The notes: generated by a model not told the origin, from the letters alone. A stretch of DNA of 64,000 nucleotides from Ensifer sp. LC11 (GCF_001695835.1 NZ_MBSO01000018.1:32529-96528), one strand, 5' to 3'; shown: positions 52,277-63,916, counted from the first letter of the stretch. Made by a program: numbers and translations.

Positions 52277-54421
52277 TTAGTTTCCTCTGCCGCGCGGCTT
52301 GCCGCCGGCCGGGCGTCCGCCACCGCCGGAGCGTCCGCCGCCGGGACGTCCACCGCCGGGTTTGCCGCCGCCAGGCTTGCCACCGCGCGGTCCACCAGAG
52401 CGTTCACCGAAGGACTTGCCACCGGACGGCTTGCCGCCGAAGGACTTACCGCGGGGCTTGTCGCCGAACGGTCGGTCCCCCCCTTCGCGGCGCTGAGGGC
52501 GATCGCCCTCGGCGCGCGGCGCTCTCGGCTTGTCGGAGTAGCTGCGTGGGCCACCTTCGGCGCGGGCAGGACGATCGCCGCGCGGGCGGTCGCCACCTTC
52601 GCGACGCTGAGGGCGATCACCCTCGGCGCGCGGTGCTCTCGGCTTGTCGGAGTAACTGCGTGGGCCGCCTTCGGCGCGGGCAGGACGATCGCCGCGCGGG
52701 CGGTCACCACCTTCGCGACGCTGAGGCCGATCGCCGTCTGCACGCGGGAAGCGAGGCTTATCGGAGTAGCTGCGCGGGCCGCCTTCAGAACGAGCCGGAC
52801 GGTCACCGCCTTCACGGCGCGCAGGACGGTCACCGTGATCGCGCGACCTGCGGTCTCCCGCGTCGCCCGCCTTGCGCCGGCCGAAGCCGCCATCCCGGCC
52901 CTCGTCCTTGCCGCGACGGGCAGGCTCGCTCGCGCTGATCCATTCGCCCTCTTCGTCGCGACGCTTGATCGGCGCGGCAGAGGCTGGACGGTCGGCGCGA
53001 TCGAAGTCTCTTGGCGAACCGCCCTTGCGATCGGGATCGAACTTTCCGGATGTTTTCGTGGCAAAGCCATCCTTGGTGCGGCCGTAGCGCTTGGTCTTCG
53101 GCGCACCTTCCGGACGCTCGCGGCGAGCGGGCTTCTCGGAGACATCGCCTTCAGCGGATTTCGGCTTCTTTTCTGCCAGCGGGCGCGCACCCGGCGCCAT
53201 CCAGACATTGGCCGTGCGGGCACGCTGTGCGGGAGCGCGCTTCGGCCGGTCTTCAAACTTGGCGTCACGGTCTTCGCGGGGACCACCCTTGCCACGGGCG
53301 CCGTCCTTGCGGCCACCGTCGCGACGATCATCGCGGCGGGTGTCGAGCCGGGCCAGCGCACGCTCACGCTTGTCCTCAGGCTTTTCCCAGCGGCTGCTGC
53401 GCTCAGCCCTGCGGCCGTCTTCAGCATCACCTTCAGCGTCGCCGGCAATGGTTGCCGCCTGGTCGTTGTAAAGCGGTGCGTCGAAGTTCGCCTTGGCGTC
53501 TTCGATTAGGCGCGGACCCAACTGGTCGCGCAGCGTGCGGCCGCGAATTTCCTGGACGTGGCCTTCCGGCAGCTCGCCGAGCTGGAACGGTCCGTAGGAA
53601 ATGCGGATGAGACGGTTGACGTCGAGACCAAGCGCGCCGAGCACGTTCTTGATTTCGCGGTTCTTGCCTTCGCGAAGCCCCATGGTGATCCAGACGTTCG
53701 AACCCTGGACGCGGTCGAGCGTCGCTTCGATCGCGCCGTAGAGCACGCCGTCAACGGCAATGCCGTCCTTCAGCCGGTCGAGATCGGCCTGATCGACCTC
53801 GCCGTGAGCGCGCACACGATAGCGGCGCAGCCAGCCGGTTGACGGCAATTCGAGCACGCGCGCAAGACCACCATCGTTGGTGAGCAGCAGCAAGCCTTCG
53901 GTATTGATATCCAGGCGACCGATCGACAGCACCCGCGGCAGTTCCTCCGGCAGGTTCTCAAACACGGTCGGCCGTCCCTCCGGGTCGGCATTGGTGGTCA
54001 CGAGGCCGGCCGGCTTGTGGTAGAGCCACAGGCGGGTGCGCTCGATGCCGCGGATCGGCTGGTCGTCGACCTCGATCGCGTCGGCGAGCGTCGCGTTGAC
54101 GACCGGCGTGTCGAGCACGACGCCGTTGAGCTTGATGCGGCCTTCCATGATCATCCGTTCGACGTCACGGCGCGAGGCCACGCCGGCGCGCGCCAGGATC
54201 TTCGAGATGCGCTGCGGCTCGTCGGCAGCAGCCGTCGCCGCGCTCGGGCGCTCCTTGGCCGGCCGCGAGGCGCCGGGCTTAGGCCCTGAAGCCTTGAAGC
54301 CGGATGCCTTTGGCCCGCCAGCGTTTTTCGGTGACGCGGACTTCTTGTCGGCGAAATGCGGTTTCTTGTCCCGGCCGGCGGACTTGCCGCCAGGCCGCGT
54401 GGGCTTGTCTTTGGATGTCAT
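52277..54421 (-). CDS. RluB/RsuA-type pseudouridine synthase with long repetitive basic tail
   Basis: 714 residues, more than twice the usual length. A disordered Lys/Gly/Pro-rich N-terminus (1-65) is followed by an S4 RNA-binding domain (about 70-115; RISKILARAGVASRRDVERM) and the catalytic domain (130-310) with D171 in IGRLDINTEGLLLLTNDGG. Then comes about 400 residues of Arg/Gly/Asp/Pro-rich sequence, including three 38-residue tandem repeats (541-654) and a Gly-rich end (GGKPGGGKPGGGRPGGGRSG). The family converts uridines of 23S rRNA (2605 region). The tail likely binds RNA non-specifically. Confidence 0.92.
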   Translation of the reverse strand: MTSKDKPTRPGGKSAGRDKKPHFADKKSASPKNAGGPKASGFKASGPKPGASRPAKERPSAATAAADEPQRISKILARAGVASRRDVERMIMEGRIKLNGVVLDTPVVNATLADAIEVDDQPIRGIERTRLWLYHKPAGLVTTNADPEGRPTVFENLPEELPRVLSIGRLDINTEGLLLLTNDGGLARVLELPSTGWLRRYRVRAHGEVDQADLDRLKDGIAVDGVLYGAIEATLDRVQGSNVWITMGLREGKNREIKNVLGALGLDVNRLIRISYGPFQLGELPEGHVQEIRGRTLRDQLGPRLIEDAKANFDAPLYNDQAATIAGDAEGDAEDGRRAERSSRWEKPEDKRERALARLDTRRDDRRDGGRKDGARGKGGPREDRDAKFEDRPKRAPAQRARTANVWMAPGARPLAEKKPKSAEGDVSEKPARRERPEGAPKTKRYGRTKDGFATKTSGKFDPDRKGGSPRDFDRADRPASAAPIKRRDEEGEWISASEPARRGKDEGRDGGFGRRKAGDAGDRRSRDHGDRPARREGGDRPARSEGGPRSYSDKPRFPRADGDRPQRREGGDRPRGDRPARAEGGPRSYSDKPRAPRAEGDRPQRREGGDRPRGDRPARAEGGPRSYSDKPRAPRAEGDRPQRREGGDRPFGDKPRGKSFGGKPSGGKSFGERSGGPRGGKPGGGKPGGGRPGGGRSGGGGRPAGGKPRGRGN
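52460..52801 (-). repeat. Three 114-bp tandem repeats inside the pseudouridine synthase gene
   Basis: Units begin at 52460, 52574 and 52688 with an exact 114-bp period, and the next partial unit begins at 52802. Each encodes 38 residues of the form RPARAEGGPRSYSDKPRAP followed by RAEGDRPQRREGGDRPRGD. The copies differ at few bases, so slippage or recombination is probably recent or ongoing. Confidence 0.92.
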
Positions 54422-54494
54422 TTGTGTTGCCTGCCTTTTGCGGCTGTCCTATCAGGTCGTGGCCCGTGGGTTAAGAGAAATTATTGTTTGAGCG

Positions 54495-54944
54495 ATGGCT
54501 GAGACGACACGCTTCATGGATGCGGCCCTTGAGGAGGCCAGGAAAGCAGCTGATCGCGGCGAAGTCCCGATCGGCGCCGTGGTGGTTTTCGACGGCCGGA
54601 TCATTTCCCGCGCCGGCAATCGCACCCGCGAACTCAACGACGTGACCGCCCATGCCGAAATCGTCGCCATCCGCGAAGCCTCTGCCGTCCTCAACGATGA
54701 GCGGCTGACAGGTGCCGATCTCTACGTCACCCTCGAACCCTGCACCATGTGCGCGGCAGCGATTTCATTCGCGCGCATCCGCCGCCTCTATTACGGCGCC
54801 GACGACCCGAAGGGCGGCGCTGTCGACAGTGGCGTGCGCTTCTTCGGCTCCCCCACCTGCCACCATGTGCCGGATGTCTATTCGGGGCTGGCCGAACGGG
54901 AGGCCGCGGATCTGCTCAAGGATTTCTTCGCCGGAAAGCGATAG
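54495..54944 (+). CDS. tadA: tRNA-specific adenosine deaminase
   Basis: 149 residues. Zinc and catalytic motifs: H53-A-E55 and PCTMC (C83, C86), with RGEVPIGAVVV at the N-terminus. It deaminates A34 to inosine in tRNA-Arg(ACG). Divergent from the pseudouridine synthase gene with a 73-bp gap, a common rhizobial arrangement. Confidence 0.95.
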   Translation: MAETTRFMDAALEEARKAADRGEVPIGAVVVFDGRIISRAGNRTRELNDVTAHAEIVAIREASAVLNDERLTGADLYVTLEPCTMCAAAISFARIRRLYYGADDPKGGAVDSGVRFFGSPTCHHVPDVYSGLAEREAADLLKDFFAGKR

Positions 54945-54976
54945 GCGGGTCCTGCGTTTTTTGAGTTACCGCGCTT

Positions 54977-55006
54977 GCGAACGGAAAAGCGTTTCACACA
55001 GCTCCC
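54977..55006. repeat. Dispersed intergenic repeat, copy 2
   Basis: GCGAACGGAAAAGCGTTTCACACA at 54977-55000 matches 33947-33970 at 22 of 24 positions. It lies between the convergent tadA and GNAT genes. Confidence 0.6.
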
Positions 55007-55015
55007 GTGCCCGCT

Positions 55016-55495
55016 TCAGTCTGCAGCGAAGCTTTCGAGCGCTGCACCGGCGAGCCGGTAGCGCGTCCACTCGGACATCGGCTCGGCGCCAACCGCTTCG
55101 TAAACCCGGATCGCCGGCTCGTTCCAGTCGAGCACGCTCCATTCGAAGCGGCCGCAGCCTTCTTCGACGGCAATCTTTGCAAGGTGCTTCAGGAGCATCT
55201 TGCCGGCGCCGGAGCCACGGCAATCGGGTGTGACGTATAGGTCTTCAAGGTACAGGCCCTTGCGCGCCTGCCAGGTGGAATAGTTGTAGAACCACATGGC
55301 AAAGCCCGCCGGCCGTCCGTCCTTCTCACAGATCACCGCGCGTGTGATGGCGCCCGGACCGAAGAGCGAGGCCTGCAACATCTCGACCGTCGCCTCGACT
55401 GCATCCGGTTCCTTCTCATAGATGGCAAGTTCGGTGATGAAACGCAGAATGGTTTCGGCGTCTTCCGGACGGGCGTCGCGAATGCTGATGGTCAT
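55016..55495 (-). CDS. GNAT family N-acetyltransferase
   Basis: 159 residues from MTISIRDARPEDAETILRF (ATG 55495). The acetyl-CoA loop is DCRGSGAGKMLLKHL, preceded by LYLEDLYVTP, and VLDWNEPAIRVYEAVGAEPM closes the fold. YNYSTWQARKGLYLEDLYV resembles the diamine/thialysine acetyltransferase subgroup, but the substrate is not established. Monocistronic in appearance, convergent with tadA. Confidence 0.85.
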   Translation of the reverse strand: MTISIRDARPEDAETILRFITELAIYEKEPDAVEATVEMLQASLFGPGAITRAVICEKDGRPAGFAMWFYNYSTWQARKGLYLEDLYVTPDCRGSGAGKMLLKHLAKIAVEEGCGRFEWSVLDWNEPAIRVYEAVGAEPMSEWTRYRLAGAALESFAAD

Positions 55496-55610
55496 GGTCA
55501 GACGCTGCTTAAGGCAATTCCTGGAGAAGGGCCAATCAAGCCTCTCGCTGGAGCCGCATTGATACAAGGGGTTGGGTCAGCTCTGTTTTCGACGAACCGA
55601 CGAGATGATC

Positions 55611-56231
55611 TTAGAAGGGCCAGTACCACTTGGTGCCGGTGTTCTTGATCTGGGCCTCCTTCTTGCGGCGGCGCTCCTTGTCCTTCTCCGGCTCGCCGAG
55701 ATCGGTCTCCGTACCCTCGGGCAAGCGGCGATAGTCAAGCGGCGGATCGCTCAGGAAGCGGCGCTTATCGGAATAGGCGCCCATCTCGATCTTACGCCCT
55801 TCGCGATAGGCTTCCTGCTGTTCCTTCGCCGAGAGACGGCGACCGTTGGCGCTCGCCTTGGCGAGCGGCGAAACGTAGTTGGGGTTGTTCTTGTTGGCGT
55901 CGGCCTCCTCGCGCAGACGGGCGCGGACTTCTTCCGGCGATTCAACCCACTCCGGGTTTGCTTCACGGGTGGCGAGCGACTTCTGCGGCTCGACGAGTGC
56001 GGTCTGCTGGGCCGAGGGCGGCAGGACGAGACCAGGACGCGGCTGATACTTGACCGGGTCGCGCTTCGTCGGACCCAAGCTTGCAACGCTGCCGAGGTCG
56101 TCCATGAGCTGCTCGCCAGCCGTCTTGTCCGTGCCATAGGTCGGGCCGCCGATGCAGCCCGAAAGCACCAGGCCGCTCGTCAGAATGGCGGCTACGCTGG
56201 CAAACACTCGCAACTCTCGTGTCATTTCCAT
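55611..56231 (-). CDS. Outer-membrane lipoprotein, hypothetical
   Basis: 206 residues from MEMTRELRVFASVAAIL (ATG 56231, GGAAGGA upstream). A lipobox LVLSGC places the lipidated Cys at residue 26, followed by IGGPTYG. The rest is hydrophilic, Pro/Arg/Glu-rich, ending KKEAQIKNTGTKWYWPF. It is conserved in style with rhizobial lipoproteins found after ileS, but no function is known. About 130 bp separate it from ileS. Confidence 0.8.
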   Translation of the reverse strand: MEMTRELRVFASVAAILTSGLVLSGCIGGPTYGTDKTAGEQLMDDLGSVASLGPTKRDPVKYQPRPGLVLPPSAQQTALVEPQKSLATREANPEWVESPEEVRARLREEADANKNNPNYVSPLAKASANGRRLSAKEQQEAYREGRKIEMGAYSDKRRFLSDPPLDYRRLPEGTETDLGEPEKDKERRRKKEAQIKNTGTKWYWPF

Positions 56232-56358
56232 GAATTTCCTTCCAGCCGGCCACCGGTCAGCGCGGCCACCCAAGCGCCCATGACGGAAAAATCCGCCAAA
56301 TTTCGGGCAGGTTTTACCGGATGAACGCAACGAGTGCAATTCATCCGGTAACAATCGC

Positions 56359-59268
56359 TTACGCCTTGAAACCAAGCTCGTGCAGCGCAGCCGCATCACG
56401 GGCAGACACGTCCGGGTAGAGCGGGTCGGAACCGACGTCCGTGGTGATACGCCAGGAACGCGCGCACTTCTGGCCCTCAGCGAGCTTCGGCACAACGCTC
56501 ACCTTGGCAACCTCAGGCAGCCGGAACGCGTCCGCGGGACCTTCGGTGGCCTCAATGGCGATTGCCGACGTGATGCAGATCTCGGCGAAGTCCTGGCCTT
56601 CCAGCGCCTTCAACAGCTCCGGATCGGCGACGTGGACGACCGGCGCGGCTTCCAGGGACGAGCCGATGCGCTTGTCCTTGCGCTCGATCTCGAGCGCGCC
56701 GGTGACGACCGTGCGAACCGCACGGATCTTGTCCCACTTGGCTTCAAGCGCGTCGTTCTTCCATTCCGCGGGGATGGCCGGGAACTGTTCGAGATGCACC
56801 GAGACCGCGTCAGGCTTGCGCGACAGCCAGGCTTCTTCCGTGGTGAAGGGCAGCATCGGCGCCAGCCACAGAACGAGGCAATCGAAAAGCTTGCGGATGA
56901 CGGCAAGCGCTGCACGGCGGCGCAGGCTCGACGGCGCGTCGCAATAGAGCGCGTCCTTGCGGACGTCGAAGTAGAAGGCCGACAGTTCGACGTTGGAGAA
57001 ATCGATCAGCGCACGGGCGATCCTCTTGAAGTCGAAAGCGTCGTAGCCTTCACGCACGACCTGGTCGAGCTCCGACAGGCGATGGAGCATCAGCTTCTCG
57101 AGTTCCGGCATATCGGCATAGGCGATCTCCTCGCCCTTGTCGTGGGCGAGCGTGCCGAGCATCCAGCGGATCGTGTTGCGCAGCTTGCGATAGGCGTCGA
57201 TGTTGGTCTGGATGATCGTCTTGCCGAGACGCTGGTCTTCCCAATAGTCGGTCGTCATCACCCACAGACGCAGGATGTCGGCGCCGGCATCCTTCATCAC
57301 TTCCTGCGGCGTGACGGTGTTGCCCTTCGACTTCGACATCTTCTCGCCCTTCTCATCCATGGTGAAGCCATGGGTGACGACGGCGTTGTAGGGCGCGCGG
57401 CCGCGCGTGGCACAAGCCTCGAGCAGCGAGGAATGGAACCAGCCGCGATGCTGATCCGAACCTTCCAGGTAGACATCGGCCGGCCACTTCAGGTCCGGGC
57501 GGTCTTCGAGCGTGAAGGTGTGCGTCGAACCGCTGTCGAACCAGACGTCGAGGATGTCCATGACCTGGTGCCACTTGGCATGGTCGTGGTCGTTGCCGAG
57601 GAAGCGGTCCTTGGCGCCTTCGGCAAACCAGGCATCGGCACCTTCAAGCTCGAAGGCGTCGAGGATGCGGGCATTGACGGCCTCGTCGATCAGGATCTCG
57701 CCCTGGTCGTCGGCGAAGATGGCGATCGGCACGCCCCAGGCGCGCTGACGCGACAGCACCCAGTCCGGGCGCCCTTCGATCATCGCGCGCAGGCGGTTCT
57801 GGCCAGCGCCGGGAACGAAGCGGGTGTCGTCGATCGCCGAAAGCGCGCGCGAGCGCAGCGTCGTACCGTCGCCGAAGCCCTTGTCCATGTAGACAAACCA
57901 CTGCGGCGTGTTGCGGAAGATCACCGGCTTCTTCGAGCGCCAGGAATGTGGATAGGAGTGCTTCAGGCGGCCGCGGGCAAACAGCGCATGGCGGCCGATG
58001 AGTGCCTTGATGACGCGGTCGTTGGCGTCGCCTTTCTTGCCCTTGTCGTCGAGCACGCGACCGGCGCCCCCTTCGGAGTCCGGGCCAAAACCATGGGCAT
58101 CGGCGGTGAAGTAGCCGGCGTCGTCGACGGTGAACGGGATCGCCGAGGAGATGCCACGGGCTTCGAGCGCGCGGGCGTTGTCCATCCAGGCGTCAAAGTC
58201 CTCGCGGCCGTGGCTGGGTGCGGTGTGCACGAAGCCGGTACCGGCGTCGTCGGTGACGTGGTCGCCGTCGAGCAGCGGCACCTTGAAGGCGTAGCCGCCG
58301 CCAAGGCCGTGCAGCGGATGGGCGCAGGTGACGGCTGCAAGTTCGTCGGCCTCGAGGTCACGAACGAAATTGAAGGTGAGCTTGGCCTTGGCCGCAGATT
58401 CGTCTGCAAGGCGCTTGGCGAAGATCAGCTTTTCGCCCGGCTGCGGACCGAAGTCGTTTTCGGCGGTCGCCACTTCGTAGAGGCCATAGGCATAACGCGA
58501 GGAGAAGGCGATGGCACGGTTGCCGGGGATGGTCCAGGGCGTGGTCGTCCAGATCACGACGAAGGTGCCGGCAAGGCTGTCGGGCCCCTCGGTGACCGGG
58601 AACTTCACCCAGATCATGTCGCTTTCGACATCGGCATATTCGACTTCGGCTTCGGCGAGCGCGGTGCGCTCGACGACCGACCACATCACCGGCTTCGAGC
58701 CGCGATAGAGCTGGCCGAGCTTGGCGATCTTTATCAGTTCGCCGGCGATGCGCGCTTCTGCGTGGAAGTTCATCGTCGTATAGGGGTTGTCAAAGTCGCC
58801 CTCGATGCCGAGGCGCTTGAACTCTTCCGCCTGGACCTGGATCCAGCCGGCGGCAAAGTCGCGGCATTCCCTGCGGAATTCGTTGACCGGAACCTCGTCC
58901 TTGTTCTGGCCCTTCTCGCGGTACTTCTCCTCGATCTTCCATTCGATCGGCAGACCGTGGCAGTCCCAGCCCGGAACGTAGTTGGCGTCGAAGCCGCGCA
59001 TCTGGAACGACCGGTTGATGACGTCCTTGAGGATCTTGTTCAGCGCGTGTCCGATATGGATGTTGCCGTTGGCATAGGGCGGGCCGTCATGCAGCACGAA
59101 CTTCTCGCGGCCGGCGGCCGAGGCGCGCAGCTTCTTGTAGAGGCCCATCTTCTGCCAGCGGGCCACCGTTTCCGGCTCCTTCTGCGGCAGGCCGGCGCGC
59201 ATCGGGAACTCCGTCTGCGGCAGGTAGAGGGTCGAGGAATAGTCGATCTTTTCAGCGGTGTCGGTCAT
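56359..59268 (-). CDS. ileS: Isoleucyl-tRNA synthetase
   Basis: 969 residues, class I synthetase. HIGH is at 71-74 ([16 protein letters not shown]) and KMSKS near 643 ([14 protein letters not shown]). The editing domain (CP1) includes [14 protein letters not shown] and [16 protein letters not shown]. The C-terminal zinc finger found in E. coli IleS is degenerate: [13 protein letters not shown] keeps one Cys and the second pair is absent ([11 protein letters not shown]). Otherwise standard. Monocistronic or followed by the lipoprotein gene. Confidence 0.97.
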   Translation of the reverse strand: MTDTAEKIDYSSTLYLPQTEFPMRAGLPQKEPETVARWQKMGLYKKLRASAAGREKFVLHDGPPYANGNIHIGHALNKILKDVINRSFQMRGFDANYVPGWDCHGLPIEWKIEEKYREKGQNKDEVPVNEFRRECRDFAAGWIQVQAEEFKRLGIEGDFDNPYTTMNFHAEARIAGELIKIAKLGQLYRGSKPVMWSVVERTALAEAEVEYADVESDMIWVKFPVTEGPDSLAGTFVVIWTTTPWTIPGNRAIAFSSRYAYGLYEVATAENDFGPQPGEKLIFAKRLADESAAKAKLTFNFVRDLEADELAAVTCAHPLHGLGGGYAFKVPLLDGDHVTDDAGTGFVHTAPSHGREDFDAWMDNARALEARGISSAIPFTVDDAGYFTADAHGFGPDSEGGAGRVLDDKGKKGDANDRVIKALIGRHALFARGRLKHSYPHSWRSKKPVIFRNTPQWFVYMDKGFGDGTTLRSRALSAIDDTRFVPGAGQNRLRAMIEGRPDWVLSRQRAWGVPIAIFADDQGEILIDEAVNARILDAFELEGADAWFAEGAKDRFLGNDHDHAKWHQVMDILDVWFDSGSTHTFTLEDRPDLKWPADVYLEGSDQHRGWFHSSLLEACATRGRAPYNAVVTHGFTMDEKGEKMSKSKGNTVTPQEVMKDAGADILRLWVMTTDYWEDQRLGKTIIQTNIDAYRKLRNTIRWMLGTLAHDKGEEIAYADMPELEKLMLHRLSELDQVVREGYDAFDFKRIARALIDFSNVELSAFYFDVRKDALYCDAPSSLRRRAALAVIRKLFDCLVLWLAPMLPFTTEEAWLSRKPDAVSVHLEQFPAIPAEWKNDALEAKWDKIRAVRTVVTGALEIERKDKRIGSSLEAAPVVHVADPELLKALEGQDFAEICITSAIAIEATEGPADAFRLPEVAKVSVVPKLAEGQKCARSWRITTDVGSDPLYPDVSARDAAALHELGFKA

Positions 59269-59516
59269 GGTCTTTGCAATCGCTTCTTCGCGCGAAGGGT
59301 CCGCGCATACGAAATGGGCTCGGTATCGAGAGATGACTGGGGCGTCGGAAACGCCGAAATCCCGGACCTTCCGGCTGACTAAAGCGCGCGGAAGGCCGGG
59401 CCAATAATTCGCTGATCGATGATCAATCGACGGTGCCGGGTCATGGTGGCCGGTTGTTTAAGGCGTTTTCCGCCTTTTGAAAAGGTCCGCCACGGCGCGA
59501 ACGCCGAATTCTTTTG

Positions 59517-60500
59517 TCAGGCGAAGTTGAGTTTGCGGTCGATGTCGCCGAGCGGCACAACGCCGGAGAGCAGCGCCCTTGCTTCGGCTTCGTCCTGACG
59601 GATTTGCGCGACGAGCGGATCGAGCCCGTCGAACTTCAGCTCGTCACGCAAGTGACCGAAGAAGGAAACCGAGCAGACCTCACCGTAAAGATCGCCGGAA
59701 AAATCGAAGACGAAGGTTTCGAGCAGAGGCTCGCCGTCGCTGTCGACCGTTGGCCGGCGCCCGAAGCTTGCGACACCATCGTGCAGCGAACCGTCCGGGC
59801 GACGGAAACGCACCGCATAGATGCCGGGCCTGAGCTCAACTTCGGCCGGAAGCCGCATGTTGGCTGTCGGGAACCCGAGTTCGCGGCCAAGCTTCTTGCC
59901 GCCGATCACTTCCGCCTCGGCGATGTAGCGATAGCCGAGCATGCCTGCGGCTTGCGAGACATCGCCTTCGCCGAGCAGCGCACGAATGTAGCTCGACGAA
60001 ATGACCGAGGCATTTTCGTCGCGGAACGCATCGACCAGCGTCACGCCGAAACCATTTTCGCCGCCGGCCGCCATCAGAAAGGCAGGACCGCCCTCGCGAC
60101 CCTTGCCGAAATGGAAATCGAAGCCGGTCACCACATGCGAGGCATGCAGCCATTCGAGCAGGATGCGATGAATGAAATCCGATGCGGACAACTGCGAGAA
60201 GGTGCGATCGAAGGGGTACTCGATGACCGCACCGAAGCCCATGCCCTCAAGGATACGGGCCTTCAGCGGCGCCGGCGTCAGCCGGAAGACCGGGGTCTCC
60301 GGGCGGAACACGGTTCTCGGATGCGGCTCGAAGGTCAAGACAAGCGCCGGCACCCGGCGAGCCGCCGCCTCTTCCAGCGCCCGGTTCAGCACCGACTGGT
60401 GGCCGCGGTGCACGCCATCGAAATTGCCGATGGCGACAACGCCGCCGCGCAAGTGCTCGGGAAGCGGGTCGCGGGTCTCGTTGCGATGAAAAACCGTCAT
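59517..60500 (-). CDS. ribF: Bifunctional riboflavin kinase / FAD synthetase
   Basis: 327 residues. The N-terminal FAD synthetase domain carries GNFDGVHRGHQSVL and YIRALLGEGDVSQAAGMLG; the C-terminal riboflavin kinase domain has GRELGFPTANMRLP and GVASFGRRPTVD. It makes FMN and FAD from riboflavin. It starts 16 bp after the stop of the HAD phosphatase gene and precedes ileS, the usual ribF-ileS order. Confidence 0.95.
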   Translation of the reverse strand: MTVFHRNETRDPLPEHLRGGVVAIGNFDGVHRGHQSVLNRALEEAAARRVPALVLTFEPHPRTVFRPETPVFRLTPAPLKARILEGMGFGAVIEYPFDRTFSQLSASDFIHRILLEWLHASHVVTGFDFHFGKGREGGPAFLMAAGGENGFGVTLVDAFRDENASVISSSYIRALLGEGDVSQAAGMLGYRYIAEAEVIGGKKLGRELGFPTANMRLPAEVELRPGIYAVRFRRPDGSLHDGVASFGRRPTVDSDGEPLLETFVFDFSGDLYGEVCSVSFFGHLRDELKFDGLDPLVAQIRQDEAEARALLSGVVPLGDIDRKLNFA

Positions 60501-60516
60501 CTCCGTCGTCTTCCCG

Positions 60517-61365
60517 TCAGGCGAGCCGCGGCATCCACCACTTCGGCGAGGCGCCTTCCTTTTTCAGGAAAGCGGCGAGCTTCGCCTCGTCGGTCCGGCT
60601 TTCGTTCATATACTCCTGGGCGTGAATGCCGGCGCTGATGTAAAGCAGATCCAGGCCTGCATCCTGGGCGCCCTTCACATCCGTCGGCATACCGTCGCCG
60701 ACGGCAATCACCCGTGACAGATCGATTGCGCCACGTGCGGCCTTAGCCTCACCGAGCGCAGCACGATAGATCGCGATATAGGGCTTGCCGGCAATGCGCG
60801 CCTCGCCACCCAGTTCCTCGTAGAGCTTGGCGATCGCACCGGCGCACGGGATCAACCGGTGGCCGCGCTCGACGACGAGATCGGGATTAGCACAGATGAA
60901 CGGGATCTTGCGTTTGGCAAGGCCTGTCAAAGTGGCACGGTAATGTTCCGGCGTTTCGGTCTCATCGTCGTAGAAGCCGGCACAGACGACCGTCTCGGCA
61001 TCCTCGGAGGAAACGATCTGCGTTCCGAGCCCCTCCAGCAAAGGCAGATCGCGCTCGGCGCCGATGAAGAAAATCTTCTTGTCCGCGGCAGCGATCAGCC
61101 CACGCGTCACATCGCCCGACGTGACGATCCGGTCGTAGGCCTCATCCGGAACGCCGAGGCCACGGATCTGGACCTTCACCATCGGGCTCGGCCGCGGCGA
61201 ATTGGTGATAAGCACGACCGTCAAGCCGGCGGCACGCGCCTCGGCCAGTGCCTCGCAGGCGGAGGCAAAGGCCTGCACACCGTTGTGAAGAACACCCCAG
61301 ACATCGCACAGCACGACGTCGTAGCGCGCGGCGATTTCCCGAAAACTGTTGATCCTTACGGCCAT
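60517..61365 (-). CDS. TIGR01459-type HAD-IIA hydrolase
   Basis: 282 residues from MAVRINSFREIA (ATG 61365). HAD motif I is VVLCDVWGVLHNG, motif II VVLITNSPRPS, and motif IV IAVGDGMPTDVKGAQDAG. The cap and the ending (GASPKWWMPRLA) match the alphaproteobacterial group related to NagD/4-nitrophenylphosphatase. The substrate is unknown; proximity to ribF suggests, without proof, phosphate removal in flavin metabolism. Confidence 0.88.
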   Translation of the reverse strand: MAVRINSFREIAARYDVVLCDVWGVLHNGVQAFASACEALAEARAAGLTVVLITNSPRPSPMVKVQIRGLGVPDEAYDRIVTSGDVTRGLIAAADKKIFFIGAERDLPLLEGLGTQIVSSEDAETVVCAGFYDDETETPEHYRATLTGLAKRKIPFICANPDLVVERGHRLIPCAGAIAKLYEELGGEARIAGKPYIAIYRAALGEAKAARGAIDLSRVIAVGDGMPTDVKGAQDAGLDLLYISAGIHAQEYMNESRTDEAKLAAFLKKEGASPKWWMPRLA

Positions 61366-61694
61366 CCTGGCTTCCTGCAAACACGGTTTCCGGCTTGCAT
61401 GGCAAGGAAGGCTGAAGAATACAAGTCTCGGTGCCCGAAAAAGGCGCGCCCTCCCATGGATTCCGGCGTCGCCGCTGCGCTCTTGAGGAGCAGCTCTTGC
61501 AAAACCACCGGCCTTCGCCGCTCAACCGGCATAGCGCCATCGCCGCACCGATTATCCACCGCGAAAAATCTCGCCCTTGCCATTTGAGAACCCGAGCGCC
61601 CACATTTCGCCAAGAATGGCGCTAGGCTCCCTGCACCCCGCCCAATGCACGCGCTGAAGGCGCCTGCCAACGGCAAAAAATCTGGCCCCGATCC

Positions 61695-61723
61695 TTGACT
61701 CGCTTCATAGCCAGCCTTATCTC
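61695..61723 (+). promoter_or_regulatory. Predicted groESL promoter
   Basis: TTGACT (61695-61700), a 17-nt spacer, TATCTC (61718-61723). It ends a few bases before the CIRCE operator. The 61366-61694 stretch upstream shows no gene. Confidence 0.75.
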
Positions 61724-61730
61724 GGCGTCG

Positions 61731-61757
61731 CTAGCACTCGACAAACGAGAGTGCTAA
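61731..61757. promoter_or_regulatory. CIRCE operator for HrcA
   Basis: CTAGCACTC, nine bases, GAGTGCTAA: one mismatch from the CIRCE consensus TTAGCACTC-N9-GAGTGCTAA. It lies just after the -10 box and 60 nt before groES, so HrcA should repress groESL at normal temperature. Confidence 0.95.
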
Positions 61758-61816
61758 CACCCATCCATCGGGTCGATCAGCGATCCGTAATGTCATTTGA
61801 TCGAGGGATTAGACTA

Positions 61817-62113
61817 ATGGCAAGCACCAATTTCCGCCCGCTGCACGACCGCGTCGTCGTTCGCCGCGTCGAGTCTGAAGAGAAGACCAAGGGCGGCATC
61901 ATCATTCCGGACACCGCCAAGGAAAAGCCGCAAGAAGGCGAAATCGTCGCCGTCGGTTCGGGCGCCCGTGACGAAAGCGGCAAGGTTGTTGCTCTCGACG
62001 TCAAGGCTGGCGACCGCGTTCTGTTCGGCAAGTGGTCGGGCACCGAAGTCAAGATCAACGGCGAAGACCTTCTGATCATGAAGGAAGCCGACATCATGGG
62101 CATCATCGGCTGA
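61817..62113 (+). CDS. groES: Co-chaperonin GroES
   Basis: 98 residues from [18 protein letters not shown] (ATG 61817). The mobile loop is [19 protein letters not shown] and the end is [18 protein letters not shown] ([14 protein letters not shown]). It caps GroEL rings. Heat-shock operon groES-groEL under CIRCE control; 62 bp to groEL. Confidence 0.98.
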   Translation: MASTNFRPLHDRVVVRRVESEEKTKGGIIIPDTAKEKPQEGEIVAVGSGARDESGKVVALDVKAGDRVLFGKWSGTEVKINGEDLLIMKEADIMGIIG

Positions 62114-62157
62114 TCAGCCGTCGTCCACCCCTTTTCATGACAACCAATGGGCAATGA

Positions 62158-63813
<1,656 letters not shown>

Positions 63814-63856
63814 TAAAGGCAACAGCCTTTTTGCATTAACGATCCATCCGGATCGG

Positions 63857-63885
63857 AAGGGCGGCCCTCGGGTCGCCCTTTCTTG
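63857..63885 (+). terminator. groESL terminator
   Basis: AAGGGCG (63857-63863) pairs with CGCCCTT (63874-63880), followed by TTCTTG, 44 nt after the groEL stop. Confidence 0.85.
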
Positions 63886-63897
63886 TAAGCAAGTAAA

Positions 63898-63916
63898 CCT
63901 CCACCTCCGGTGGAGG
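63898..63916. repeat. Perfect 8-bp hairpin near the right edge
   Basis: CCTCCACC (63898-63905), a 3-nt loop, and GGTGGAGG (63909-63916). It stands about 80 nt before a new start codon. Its form is like the subterminal hairpins of IS200/IS605 elements, but the window ends before this can be tested. Confidence 0.5.

Noticed and set aside
52460..52801. Considered as a CRISPR-like array because of regular repeats.
   Set aside because: The 114-bp units are contiguous with no spacers and encode an in-frame 38-residue protein repeat.
52157..53509. A 450-codon plus-strand Ala/Arg/Thr repeat frame.
   Set aside because: It is the reverse image of the repetitive tail of the pseudouridine synthase, whose catalytic part fixes the true strand.
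56380..59382. A 1000-codon plus-strand frame opposite ileS.
   Set aside because: It is a high-GC shadow of a certain isoleucyl-tRNA synthetase. The composition is Arg/Gly/Val-rich with no family signature.
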